Part shown: one piece after another, positions 1 through 6,033 of the stretch
Layout of the letters: the number at the start of each line of letters is the position of its first letter
Numbering within the stretch: the stretch's first letter is position 1
NCBI GenBank assembly: GCA_038247245.1
Contig: JBBRVE010000032.1
Coordinates: 1 to 27,862, forward strand
DNA length: 27,862 nucleotides
Source of the DNA: JAPWJZ01 sp038247245
GTDB lineage: Bacteria; Pseudomonadota; Alphaproteobacteria; Micavibrionales; UBA2020
Direction: 5' to 3'
The notes under the pieces: generated by a model
Database searches by the model: none
What the model was told of the DNA's origin: nothing
Seen by the model: only the letters and a program-made list of their open reading frames with translations
Position numbers and translations under genes: made by a program

Positions 1-100
1 CGACACGTTTGGCGATCACACCTAATTCACGGTACTGAACGGCGTTTTCAATCGGGGCTTCGACTTCTTCAATGAGGATATGTTCAAATTCGGTTTGCAT
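1..100 (-). CDS. N-terminal fragment of an unidentified protein (runs off window)
   Basis: An open frame starts with ATG at 100-98 and continues off the left edge; 33 codons are visible. It is preceded by a strong ribosome binding site (GGAGG, about 5 bases upstream). The visible start reads MQTEFEHILIEEVEAPIENA and is acidic, with no signal peptide or membrane segment. The fragment is too short to assign to a family. It lies downstream of a terminator at 168-204 on the same strand, so it probably has its own promoter between about 105 and 165, where I see no convincing -35/-10 pair. Confidence 0.6.
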   Translation of the reverse strand, partial: MQTEFEHILIEEVEAPIENAVQYRELGVIAKRV

Positions 101-167
101 GCTGGCCTCCGGTCTTTCTTGATGGATCGCATTTTCTGTCTCATCTGCCCAAGCCAACGACTGACCA

Positions 168-204
168 TGAAAAAGCGGCTCCAAAGTTTATCTTTGGAAC
201 CGCT
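168..204 (-). terminator. Rho-independent terminator
   Basis: A 13-bp stem (174-186 with 192-204) encloses the 5-base loop 187-191. Read on the minus strand the single non-Watson-Crick position becomes a G-U wobble, and the stem is followed directly by TTTTT. Read on the plus strand there is no T-run right after the stem. It therefore most likely ends transcription of the minus-strand gene at 298-894 and insulates the gene at the left edge. Confidence 0.75.
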
Positions 205-297
205 GAAGTGATTGTTTTAATTGTTCTTTTGTAAAGATCGGCAACTTTGTTGCGTAAACGGGTCGTATCTGGCGGGGGTGTTTGTCACGCTGGTGTG

Positions 298-894
298 TCA
301 GTTAATCACAGGCGTGCTAACCGTATTTTTCAATCCTGATAAGGCCGGAACGCTGCCAAACTTTATTTTCGGGATCGGAATATGCGGCGTACGAACAGCA
401 GAGGCGGTCGCGCCCGATATAACGTCGCCCTTCATGAACAGAGTAATTTCGCAGCTGTCCTTGCGCAGGATTTCAGGCCAGAAGCGGCTGGCACTGCGGG
501 TCGCCTTCAGCGCACGGTCATTATAAACCATTTTGTCTGCATAACGGCGCGTGTCATCTACCACGTGAAAATGGTTTTTTTCAAGTATTGCGGTTACGCC
601 GGCGGCGCTAAGCCCCTCCATTGGCATCGCCGCTTTGGATATATCGGTTTCCATCGACATCGTCAGCGGATGTGCGCGGAAGGCGCTGACGCAGCTTTTC
701 ATGACAGCTTGCGGTCCGGCATGCGTTGCCGACAGATCACCGTCATACGCAAGCTCGCCCGCCACGGCCATTATAATGACCAATGCGAATAAGCCCTTGG
801 CAAAGGTGCCGATTGTATACGGATCATCCTGCTGGATCATGGGAATGGGCTGGATAAAGGCGGTGTTCAGGGCATTCGGGGTGGCTTCTGTCAT
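298..894 (-). CDS. Hypothetical protein with one membrane segment
   Basis: This is a 198-residue protein that I do not recognise. The start chosen is the ATG at 894-892 (MTEATPN), because GGAGAA lies 6-7 bases upstream; a start 13 codons earlier lacks that support. One hydrophobic segment at about residues 30-48 (KGLFALVIIMAVAGELAY) suggests a single-pass membrane protein with a short cytoplasmic N-terminus and a C-terminal domain outside. The C-terminal part has a predicted alpha/beta pattern with one Cys (KDSCEIT), followed by a Pro/Ala/Ser-rich tail without known motifs. It sits about 100 bases downstream of coaBC on the same strand and ends before a hairpin terminator. It may be cotranscribed with coaBC, but there is no functional link to see. 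Confidence 0.65.
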   Translation of the reverse strand: MTEATPNALNTAFIQPIPMIQQDDPYTIGTFAKGLFALVIIMAVAGELAYDGDLSATHAGPQAVMKSCVSAFRAHPLTMSMETDISKAAMPMEGLSAAGVTAILEKNHFHVVDDTRRYADKMVYNDRALKATRSASRFWPEILRKDSCEITLFMKGDVISGATASAVRTPHIPIPKIKFGSVPALSGLKNTVSTPVIN

Positions 895-995
895 GGTATT
901 TCTCCACGGGGAAAACAGCGTTGCGCGGTACAAACGCGCAGCCGAGCCCGTGAATTCCTTGCAATATTTAGGGAACGATTTTTAAGGCCGATTAG

Positions 996-2225
996 TTAGG
1001 CTGGCTTGGCCATGAATGTGACAGCCTCGGCCACCAGCTCGCGGGCGACATCCTTCTTGGATTTTTCAGCCCAGGTTTCGTATTCTATGTCATTGCCGGA
1101 TTTACGCAGCAGGGTGATGATATTGCTGTCTTGCCCGAACACCTTGCCACCGCTGACATCGTTCAGCACCAGCCAGTCGCAGCCTTTTTTCGCCAGCTTC
1201 GCCTTTGCATTCTCCATGCCGTCATTTGTTTCTGCGGCAAATCCGATGACCAGTTTGGGGCGCTGGTTGCTTTGTGACAATGTGGCGAGGATATCGGGGT
1301 TCTGGATTAATTTCAGCGACACAGGATCGTTGCCGGTTTTTTTGATTTTACGGTCGGAAACGTCTTCGGGGCGGAAATCCGCGACGGCGGCGGCACAGAC
1401 GGCAATATCAACGGGCAGCGATTTCAGGCAGGCCTCCAGCATCTCGCGCGCGGTCTGCACCTGAATGGCTTGCACGAAGCGGGGCGGGGGTTCGGAAACG
1501 GGGCCGCTGACCAGCGTCACTTCCGCGCCCGCAAATGCCAGAGCTTCCGCAATCGCATGGCCCTGCTTGCCCGATGAACGGTTGCCAAGGAAACGCACGG
1601 GATCAAGCGGCTCGAATGTCGGGCCGGAAGTCACGAGCGCCTTAAGCCCGCGGAGCGGCGCGTCTTTCAAAAAAAAATCGCTGACGATGGTTACGATATC
1701 GGGCACTTCGGCCAGACGGCCTGAACCGACTTCGCCGCAGGCCGTGCCGCCGACGCCGGGTTCGATGATGCCATAGCCGCGTTTGCGCAAAATTTCGAGG
1801 TTCTCCTGCACGGCGGCATTCGCCAGCATCACAGGGTTCATCGCGGGCGCGAACATCACGGGCTTGTCCGTCGCCAGCAACACCGTGGAGGCAAGGTCAT
1901 CCGCCAAACCCCGCGCCGCCCGCGCGATGATATTCGCGGAAGCAGGCGCGACCAGTACAAGGTCGCATTCCCGCGCCAGGCGGATATGCCCCATTTCCGA
2001 TTCATCGGTGAGGGAGAAAATATCGGTATGCACCTTATTTTCCGACAGCGCGGCCACCGAGAGCGGCGTAATAAACTGCGCGCCGCCCGATGTCAGGATG
2101 CAACGCACATCCAACCCCGTGTCGCGCAGCCGCCGTATCAGGTCGAGCCCCTTATACGCCGCAATCCCGCCCGAAATAATCAGGAGGACGCGCCGGCCGG
2201 AAAGTTGTTTCGATGCAGTCACCAT
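996..2225 (-). CDS. coaBC: Bifunctional phosphopantothenoylcysteine decarboxylase / phosphopantothenate-cysteine ligase
   Basis: CoaBC catalyses two cytoplasmic steps of coenzyme A synthesis. CoaB joins 4'-phosphopantothenate to cysteine using CTP, and CoaC then decarboxylates the product using FMN. The 409-residue length is normal. The CoaC part (about 1-185) shows SGGIAAYK near the N-terminus, the active-site His80 in EMGHIRLAR, the PAMN motif at 127-130 and the substrate-clamp Cys163 in GTACGEVGSGRL. The CoaB part (about 194-400) shows TSGPTFEPLDPVRFLGNRSS, the SSGK loop at 217-220, the RKIKK lysines near 293 and IGFAAET. The start is uncertain: GAGG lies only one base before ATG 2225, so GTG at 2222 is an alternative, and a weak promoter (2233-2260) would give an almost leaderless transcript. 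Oddity: nine consecutive T's (minus strand) lie at codons 183-186, exactly in the linker between the two enzymes. Confidence 0.97.
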   Translation of the reverse strand: MVTASKQLSGRRVLLIISGGIAAYKGLDLIRRLRDTGLDVRCILTSGGAQFITPLSVAALSENKVHTDIFSLTDESEMGHIRLARECDLVLVAPASANIIARAARGLADDLASTVLLATDKPVMFAPAMNPVMLANAAVQENLEILRKRGYGIIEPGVGGTACGEVGSGRLAEVPDIVTIVSDFFLKDAPLRGLKALVTSGPTFEPLDPVRFLGNRSSGKQGHAIAEALAFAGAEVTLVSGPVSEPPPRFVQAIQVQTAREMLEACLKSLPVDIAVCAAAVADFRPEDVSDRKIKKTGNDPVSLKLIQNPDILATLSQSNQRPKLVIGFAAETNDGMENAKAKLAKKGCDWLVLNDVSGGKVFGQDSNIITLLRKSGNDIEYETWAEKSKKDVARELVAEAVTFMAKPA

Positions 2226-2293
2226 ACCTCATCATATAGCGAAAACGTTACGCTTAGCAAATCGGTGGATTAATTTCGTGGATTGTATAGTTA

Positions 2294-3025
2294 TTATTGA
2301 AGTGGAGGGATATTTTCCCAGCCGGAAATCGCAAGTCCGGAAGGTTTATCAGTTGAGCGTTCAATTAAAATCCGGAAGTTTGATCGCATAACTCTAATTT
2401 CAGGCTTTACGCTGTAATTTATATATAAGGTGACTTTGAAGAGCCAAGTTTTATTATCTTCTCTGTCGCCTGCATGAATAAGCGATGGGGGAGATTTTAA
2501 AAACGCCGTTATGCTAAACTTTTCCTTATTTTCAAGCAGCTGGTTTGTAAGGACTGATTGCATGAATTGATCCCATCCTTTTGGCGTGAAATTCTCGGAA
2601 GCTGATTGAAGCTCACTTTGGTAATGATCGTGTGAGAATGTCATGGATGTGGTTATTGCCTTCTCAACCCACTTCCATTCCTCCTCGGTCATTCCAGATG
2701 GAGGCGGAACACGCACACGTTCAACAGCACGGGATTCTACGTCATAGGTTTGAAAGGGAGCAAGCTTGGCATCTACAACACCATTCAACTTTTCATCAAA
2801 CCATTTTACTCGGACAGTATCCGCCGATACTTGCAAATCCAATATTTGTAATGGTCGCGTAGAATTCGGCGTTATTTTTTGATCGTTAAGGTGAATCTCC
2901 CAATCTGTTGGTGATTTATATATGATCTCTTTGAGCGTGATTGTGCGCGGAGCTTCATCCGCCGCTATGACATTCGAAGAAACAAGTAGAAGCAGAAGAA
3001 GCACTATATGTCGTATCAACGCCAT
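2294..3025 (-). CDS. Exported protein with DotI/IcmL-like C-terminal domain
   Basis: This is a 243-residue protein. The start is ATG 3025-3023, preceded by GGAG with a 6-base spacer; the longer frame begins with TTG and contains that ribosome site. Residues 1-21 are a hydrophobic signal peptide or signal anchor ending in SSNVIAAD. Residues about 26-95 (EIIYKSPTDWEIHLNDQKI, then VKWFDE) resemble the small beta domain of pilus or secretion accessory proteins. Residues about 120-240 match the DotI/IcmL (type IVB secretion) pattern: FSHDHYQSELQSASENFTPK, GWDQFMQSV, then beta strands ending in a variant of the family's 'G..I..' close. No other dot/icm gene is in the window. The gene is visibly more AT-rich than its neighbours, which may reflect transfer. 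Family assignment is by recalled pattern, so moderate. Confidence 0.6.
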   Translation of the reverse strand: MALIRHIVLLLLLLVSSNVIAADEAPRTITLKEIIYKSPTDWEIHLNDQKITPNSTRPLQILDLQVSADTVRVKWFDEKLNGVVDAKLAPFQTYDVESRAVERVRVPPPSGMTEEEWKWVEKAITTSMTFSHDHYQSELQSASENFTPKGWDQFMQSVLTNQLLENKEKFSITAFLKSPPSLIHAGDREDNKTWLFKVTLYINYSVKPEIRVMRSNFRILIERSTDKPSGLAISGWENIPPLQ

Positions 3026-3055
3026 TAAAGTCTCCAAATAATACCACTCTAAAAC

Positions 3056-3436
3056 TTAATCATAAGACTCCGGAATTTCCTCTTCCTCCGGCTCTTCTGT
3101 TGCAGGCGGCGTGTCGGGGGTGGGTTCGGGTTTTTCGCCGGGGCAGGGGGCGAAGGTGCAGTTGGGGCCGGTGCGGCCAACGCCTGTGCCGTCGGGGCAG
3201 ATCTTGGCGTCCATGGTGCACATCTGGCGGCCTTCGGGCGGGGGCGATGACGGGCCTTTTTCTTCGGGGCAGGAGGGGAATTCGCAATCGGGGCCGGTGC
3301 GCCCCACGCTTGACCCGTCGGCGCACATCTTCGCGTCCCTCGTGCAGGCGCGCACGGGTTCGGATGACGCGGCGCGGTCGGCACAAGCGGTGGTGGATAT
3401 GAGGCAAACAAGGGCAAGGGCAAGGAATCGCGTCAT
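3056..3436 (-). CDS. Secreted Cys-rich protein with two tandem four-Cys repeats
   Basis: This is a 126-residue exported protein. The start ATG 3436 has GGGAG six bases upstream. Residues 1-20 form a signal peptide (MTRFLALALVCLISTTACAD). Cys18 could be a lipoprotein cysteine, but the preceding residues (TTA) are a poor lipobox. The mature part has two copies of one module, with Cys at 31, 38, 51, 56 and at 73, 80, 93, 98. Spacing is identical in both (C-x6-C-x12-C-x4-C), with shared DAK, DG, VGRTGP and C.F..CP. The copies are joined by a Pro-rich linker and followed by an acidic Pro/Glu tail. Paired cysteines suggest disulfides in the periplasm or outside the cell. The function is unknown; similar modules occur in small bacterial secreted proteins. 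It is downstream of the Sel1 gene with a 28-base gap and is probably cotranscribed. Confidence 0.7.
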   Translation of the reverse strand: MTRFLALALVCLISTTACADRAASSEPVRACTRDAKMCADGSSVGRTGPDCEFPSCPEEKGPSSPPPEGRQMCTMDAKICPDGTGVGRTGPNCTFAPCPGEKPEPTPDTPPATEEPEEEEIPESYD

Positions 3437-3464
3437 CTAAATCTCCCGGAACATGATTAGGAAA

Positions 3465-4175
3465 TTATACCGCGAAGAGGCCGAGCATGCAAAGGATCGG
3501 CAGAACGACCCAAAGAAGAATAGCTTCAAAGCTCACTGCAGCGCCGAGACCCTGCAGGTAAACGAGGCCGAGGCTATGGCTGGCCGTCTCCGTCGCGCTT
3601 TGCTGGCCGAAGGGCGCGATGGCCGCTTTCACGGTATTGCCGTCCTGCAGCTGTTTCATGGCAACCTGATTTTTATACTGGATCAGTTGCAGGTATTTAT
3701 CTGCTTCACGTTCGCCGCCCTTGGAGGCAACGAGGAACCAGTCGAGTGCCTTCGCCTGGCTTTTCGCAACGCCAGTGCCGGTGTAATAGGCTTTGCCCAG
3801 CAAGAACTGTGCTTTTGAATCGCCCTGAAGCGCGGCCTTGCCATACCATTTCGCAGCCTGAGCATGATCCTGCTGCAGGCCGAGGCCTTGGGAATACATC
3901 GTGGCAAGGCTGTACTGCCCGAATGCGTCCCCCTGTTCGGCGGCGCGGCGGAACCAGTTGGAGGCATGTTTGTAATTTTGTTCAACGCCACGGCCTTCGG
4001 CATAGATGACGGCCAGATGGTTTTGCGAAAGCGCATCGCCCCGCTCGGCTGAAGCCTGCAGGGCGGCGAGATCGGGGGTGACATAGACAGATTGTGTGGC
4101 ATGGGCCGGTGCAGCGACCAGAGCCGCGCAGAGCGTAAGTGCCATCATAATTTGTCTAAACATTTGCCAACCCAT
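3465..4175 (-). CDS. Sel1-repeat protein, exported, C-terminal membrane segment
   Basis: This is a protein of about 236 residues with an N-terminal signal peptide ending near APAHA. Three or four Sel1-like (TPR-like) helical repeats follow, recognisable by the pattern A..G...AQ..L...Y..G.GV..: QNHLAVIYAEGRGVEQNY, FGQYSLATMYSQGLGLQQD and AQFLLGKAYYTGTGVAKS. A Gln/Ala-rich linker leads to one hydrophobic segment at the very C-terminus (AILLWVVLPILCMLGLFAV), which would anchor the repeats from their C-terminal end. Such repeats bind proteins or peptidoglycan-related partners; no partner is evident here. The start is ambiguous: GTG 4184, ATG 4175 and ATG 4163 are all possible and none has an ideal ribosome site. 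Three copies of TTTTAGGCA lie just upstream and may control it. Confidence 0.8.
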   Translation of the reverse strand: MGWQMFRQIMMALTLCAALVAAPAHATQSVYVTPDLAALQASAERGDALSQNHLAVIYAEGRGVEQNYKHASNWFRRAAEQGDAFGQYSLATMYSQGLGLQQDHAQAAKWYGKAALQGDSKAQFLLGKAYYTGTGVAKSQAKALDWFLVASKGGEREADKYLQLIQYKNQVAMKQLQDGNTVKAAIAPFGQQSATETASHSLGLVYLQGLGAAVSFEAILLWVVLPILCMLGLFAV

Positions 4176-4193
4176 TTCTCTCACACCATTACA

Positions 4194-4247
4194 TTTTAGG
4201 CATGAGGCCTAACCATAATCTAATCAATTTTAGGCAGTTTTTAGGCA
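4194..4247. repeat. Three direct copies of TTTTAGGCA upstream of the Sel1 gene
   Basis: Perfect 9-base copies lie at 4194-4202, 4228-4236 and 4239-4247. The last two are separated by only two bases, an 11-base period that is about one helical turn. A degraded fourth copy (TTTTCAGGCG) starts at 4254. They fill the upstream region of the minus-strand Sel1 gene, which suggests regulator binding sites, but no binding protein can be named. A small perfect hairpin (GCCTT/AAGGC, 4268-4280) without a T-run lies next to them. Confidence 0.6.
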
Positions 4248-4375
4248 TCTCAGTTTTCAGGCGCTAAGCCTTGAAAAGGCGTGATTTCTTTGCGCAGGCA
4301 ATGTGGTAACTGCATACCGCTAATGATCGTGATGATATCTGCGTTCCACGACTCGGGATAATGGGTGGCGGACTG

Positions 4376-5554
4376 TTATACCGCCATCGTGGTGGCAGGG
4401 GCGGTTGACTGGATCTTGCTGAGGCAGATCACCTTGTTGCGTCCGCTTTCCTTGGCATGACGAAGCGCGGTTTCGGCGGCGCGCAGCATGTCGTCTGAAT
4501 TCTTGTGATGGGCCTGAATTTCGGCAACGCCCACGCAGACGCGCAGCATGATCATATGTTCCTTAACCGCGAAATGTGTTTCCTCGACGGCAACGCGCAG
4601 CTTTTCAGCCACCAGTGAAGCGCGGTATTCGTCGGTTGCGGGCAGGAAAATTGCGAATTCCTGACCCGCCACGCGGCCCATCACGTCGGAATTGCGCAAG
4701 ACTTGGCCCAGCGTCGCTGCAACCGCCTTGATCGCGCCATCGCCCGCCGCGCGGCCATGCTGGTCGTTGATTTTCTGCAGTTCATCAATATCAATCGCCA
4801 GCACGGCGAGTTCCTGCTTGTGACGCTTCGCGCCGCTGATCAGCATCGCAGTCACCTTGAACAGCATGACTCGGTTATAAAGCCCCGTCAGCGTGTCTGT
4901 GGCGGCCACATGGTCGATATGTTCCAGCAGTGTCTTGATATACTGCGCAGCGGGCTTGAACATGCCTGCCGACAAATATGCCGCCAGCAGCAGCGCAAGG
5001 GAGGTCAACCCGTACACGCCGTAGCTCATCAGGTTTATTTCTTTTTGTTTTGCCTGTGTGAAGGCCTCGACATCCTTGAACCAGTTTTCGGGCAGATCCT
5101 TCATCGCCATTGTGGAGATTTCGGCGACACGCTGCGACGCATTTTCGTCATTCGGCGATGTGGCGTAACCGAAGGCCGCATTCGCAATGCCGCGCATCGC
5201 GTTCAGACCGGCTGTCTGCAACGCGCCGGCTTCCTTCATGGAGGCTTCGCCCAGCACGGGCAGGAAACGCGCGGCAATCATGTCGTTCTGCTGCAGGATC
5301 AGCGCAGCTTTTTCTTTCAGGAAATTGAGCGTTGTATCTTCATGATCGGACTGATGCTGCGCGGTCAGCATGGCGACAGTTTGTGCCGCGCCGAATTGCT
5401 GTTCTGCCGCGCTGATGGTTTGCATCAGAAACTTCTGCTTGCTGTCGGCCAAATAATGCAGCCCTGCCGCAGCCAGCGCGAAAGCCATCAGCACCAATGT
5501 CAGCATATTGTATGTGCTGCTCGCCTGATCGGCGTCGAAAGAAGATTTGCTCAT
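4376..5554 (-). CDS. Membrane GGDEF-domain protein with degenerate AGQEF signature
   Basis: This is a 392-residue protein of the diguanylate cyclase family, whose active members make cyclic-di-GMP from two GTP. TM1 (about 16-35) and TM2 (about 174-195) enclose a helical periplasmic sensor region of about 135 residues, and a GGDEF domain follows (about 215-380). The domain start (DTLTGLYNR) and the first metal-site aspartates (DID, 255-257) are intact, as is the inhibitory I-site RNSD (287-290). The signature reads AGQEF (296-300) in place of GG[D/E]EF: the first Gly is Ala and the metal-binding acidic residue is Gln. This combination suggests lost or weak cyclase activity with retained c-di-GMP binding, hence possibly a receptor. 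That is inference. A weak AGG ribosome site lies 8 bases before the start. A G10 tract and the tRNA pair lie upstream. Confidence 0.88.
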   Translation of the reverse strand: MSKSSFDADQASSTYNMLTLVLMAFALAAAGLHYLADSKQKFLMQTISAAEQQFGAAQTVAMLTAQHQSDHEDTTLNFLKEKAALILQQNDMIAARFLPVLGEASMKEAGALQTAGLNAMRGIANAAFGYATSPNDENASQRVAEISTMAMKDLPENWFKDVEAFTQAKQKEINLMSYGVYGLTSLALLLAAYLSAGMFKPAAQYIKTLLEHIDHVAATDTLTGLYNRVMLFKVTAMLISGAKRHKQELAVLAIDIDELQKINDQHGRAAGDGAIKAVAATLGQVLRNSDVMGRVAGQEFAIFLPATDEYRASLVAEKLRVAVEETHFAVKEHMIMLRVCVGVAEIQAHHKNSDDMLRAAETALRHAKESGRNKVICLSKIQSTAPATTMAV

Positions 5555-5646
5555 GAAATTTGCCTAAGGAAATGTCCAGAGCAAAGCTTACGACAAGAAG
5601 CGTGAATTTAGAATTACGATTTCAAGGGGTTATAGAAAAGGCGGCA

Positions 5647-5656
5647 GGGGGGGGGG
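5647..5656. repeat. G10 homopolymer tract
   Basis: Ten consecutive G's on the plus strand (C10 on minus) lie between the tRNA-Val 3' end (5662) and the GGDEF gene start (5554). They would fall inside any transcript or promoter region serving the GGDEF gene. The length may vary by slippage or be a sequencing or assembly artefact. Confidence 0.85.
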
Positions 5657-5661
5657 ATAAA

Positions 5662-5736
5662 TGGTGGACGCGATAGGGATTGAACCTATGACCCCACCCG
5701 TGTGAAGGGTGTGCTCTTCCGCTGAGCTACGCGTCC
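5662..5736 (-). tRNA. tRNA-Val (anticodon CAC)
   Basis: The full cloverleaf can be folded by eye on the minus strand. It has acceptor stem GGACGCG/CGCGTCC, D arm GCTC/GAGC and anticodon stem CACCC/GGGTG with loop TTCACAC, giving anticodon CAC (reads GUG, valine). The T arm is ATAGG-TTCAATC-CCTAT, the discriminator is A, and the 3' CCA is encoded (5662-5664). The length is 75 bases. It follows tRNA-Phe by 12 bases and probably shares its transcript. Confidence 0.95.
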
Positions 5737-5748
5737 ATCGGTAGAAAG

Positions 5749-5824
5749 TGGTGCCCGGAGCCGGATTTGAACCAGCGACACGTAGATTTTCAATCTACTG
5801 CTCTACCAACTGAGCTATCCGGGC
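5749..5824 (-). tRNA. tRNA-Phe (anticodon GAA)
   Basis: On the minus strand the acceptor stem is GCCCGGA/TCCGGGC, the D arm GCTC/GAGC, and the anticodon stem GTAGA/TCTAC with loop TTGAAAA, giving anticodon GAA (phenylalanine). The T loop is TTCAAAT, the discriminator is A and the CCA is encoded (5749-5751). The length is 76 bases. It is the first gene of a two-tRNA unit with a good sigma-70-type promoter 24 bases upstream. Confidence 0.95.
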
Positions 5825-5847
5825 GCGCCGTTATTACAGCAAAACGG

Positions 5848-5877
5848 TTTATATCGCAGGCGGCAGGCTTATGTCCA
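5848..5877 (-). promoter_or_regulatory. Promoter of the tRNA-Phe/tRNA-Val unit
   Basis: On the minus strand a -35 box TGGACA (5877-5872, 5 of 6 consensus) and a -10 box TATAAA (5853-5848, 5 of 6) are separated by 18 bases. Transcription would start near 5841, leaving a leader of about 17 bases before the mature tRNA-Phe end. It lies back to back with the promoter of the pan operon. Confidence 0.65.
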
Positions 5878-5931
5878 GAGTTTTTTAACCCTTTCATAAT
5901 ACGGGGAAATTTCCGGTGTTTCAGACTTGCT

Positions 5932-5961
5932 TTGACGCTTTGCAGCACGATATCATATAAT
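5932..5961 (+). promoter_or_regulatory. Promoter of the pantothenate operon
   Basis: A -35 box TTGACG (5932-5937, 5 of 6) and a perfect -10 box TATAAT (5956-5961) are separated by 18 bases. The expected start is near 5968, giving a 5' leader of about 65 bases before the first gene of the panB-panC-coaX operon. No riboswitch-like fold is apparent in that leader. Confidence 0.75.
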
Positions 5962-6033
5962 GAAATCAGGCCGGATCATGATTGACCGGCACCTGAGGCG
6001 CGTTTTTAAACTTTTGGAATACCGGGCTTGATC

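Noticed and set aside
2294..3025. Evidence for a type IVB secretion system
   Set aside because: Only one IcmL-like domain is present; no ATPase, core complex or effector gene accompanies it in the window.
4703..5605. 300-codon plus-strand open frame
   Set aside because: It lies antisense to the GGDEF gene, whose motifs and membrane segments are clear. The translation is rich in Gln, His, Arg and Cys without any domain, typical of a shadow frame in GC-rich DNA.
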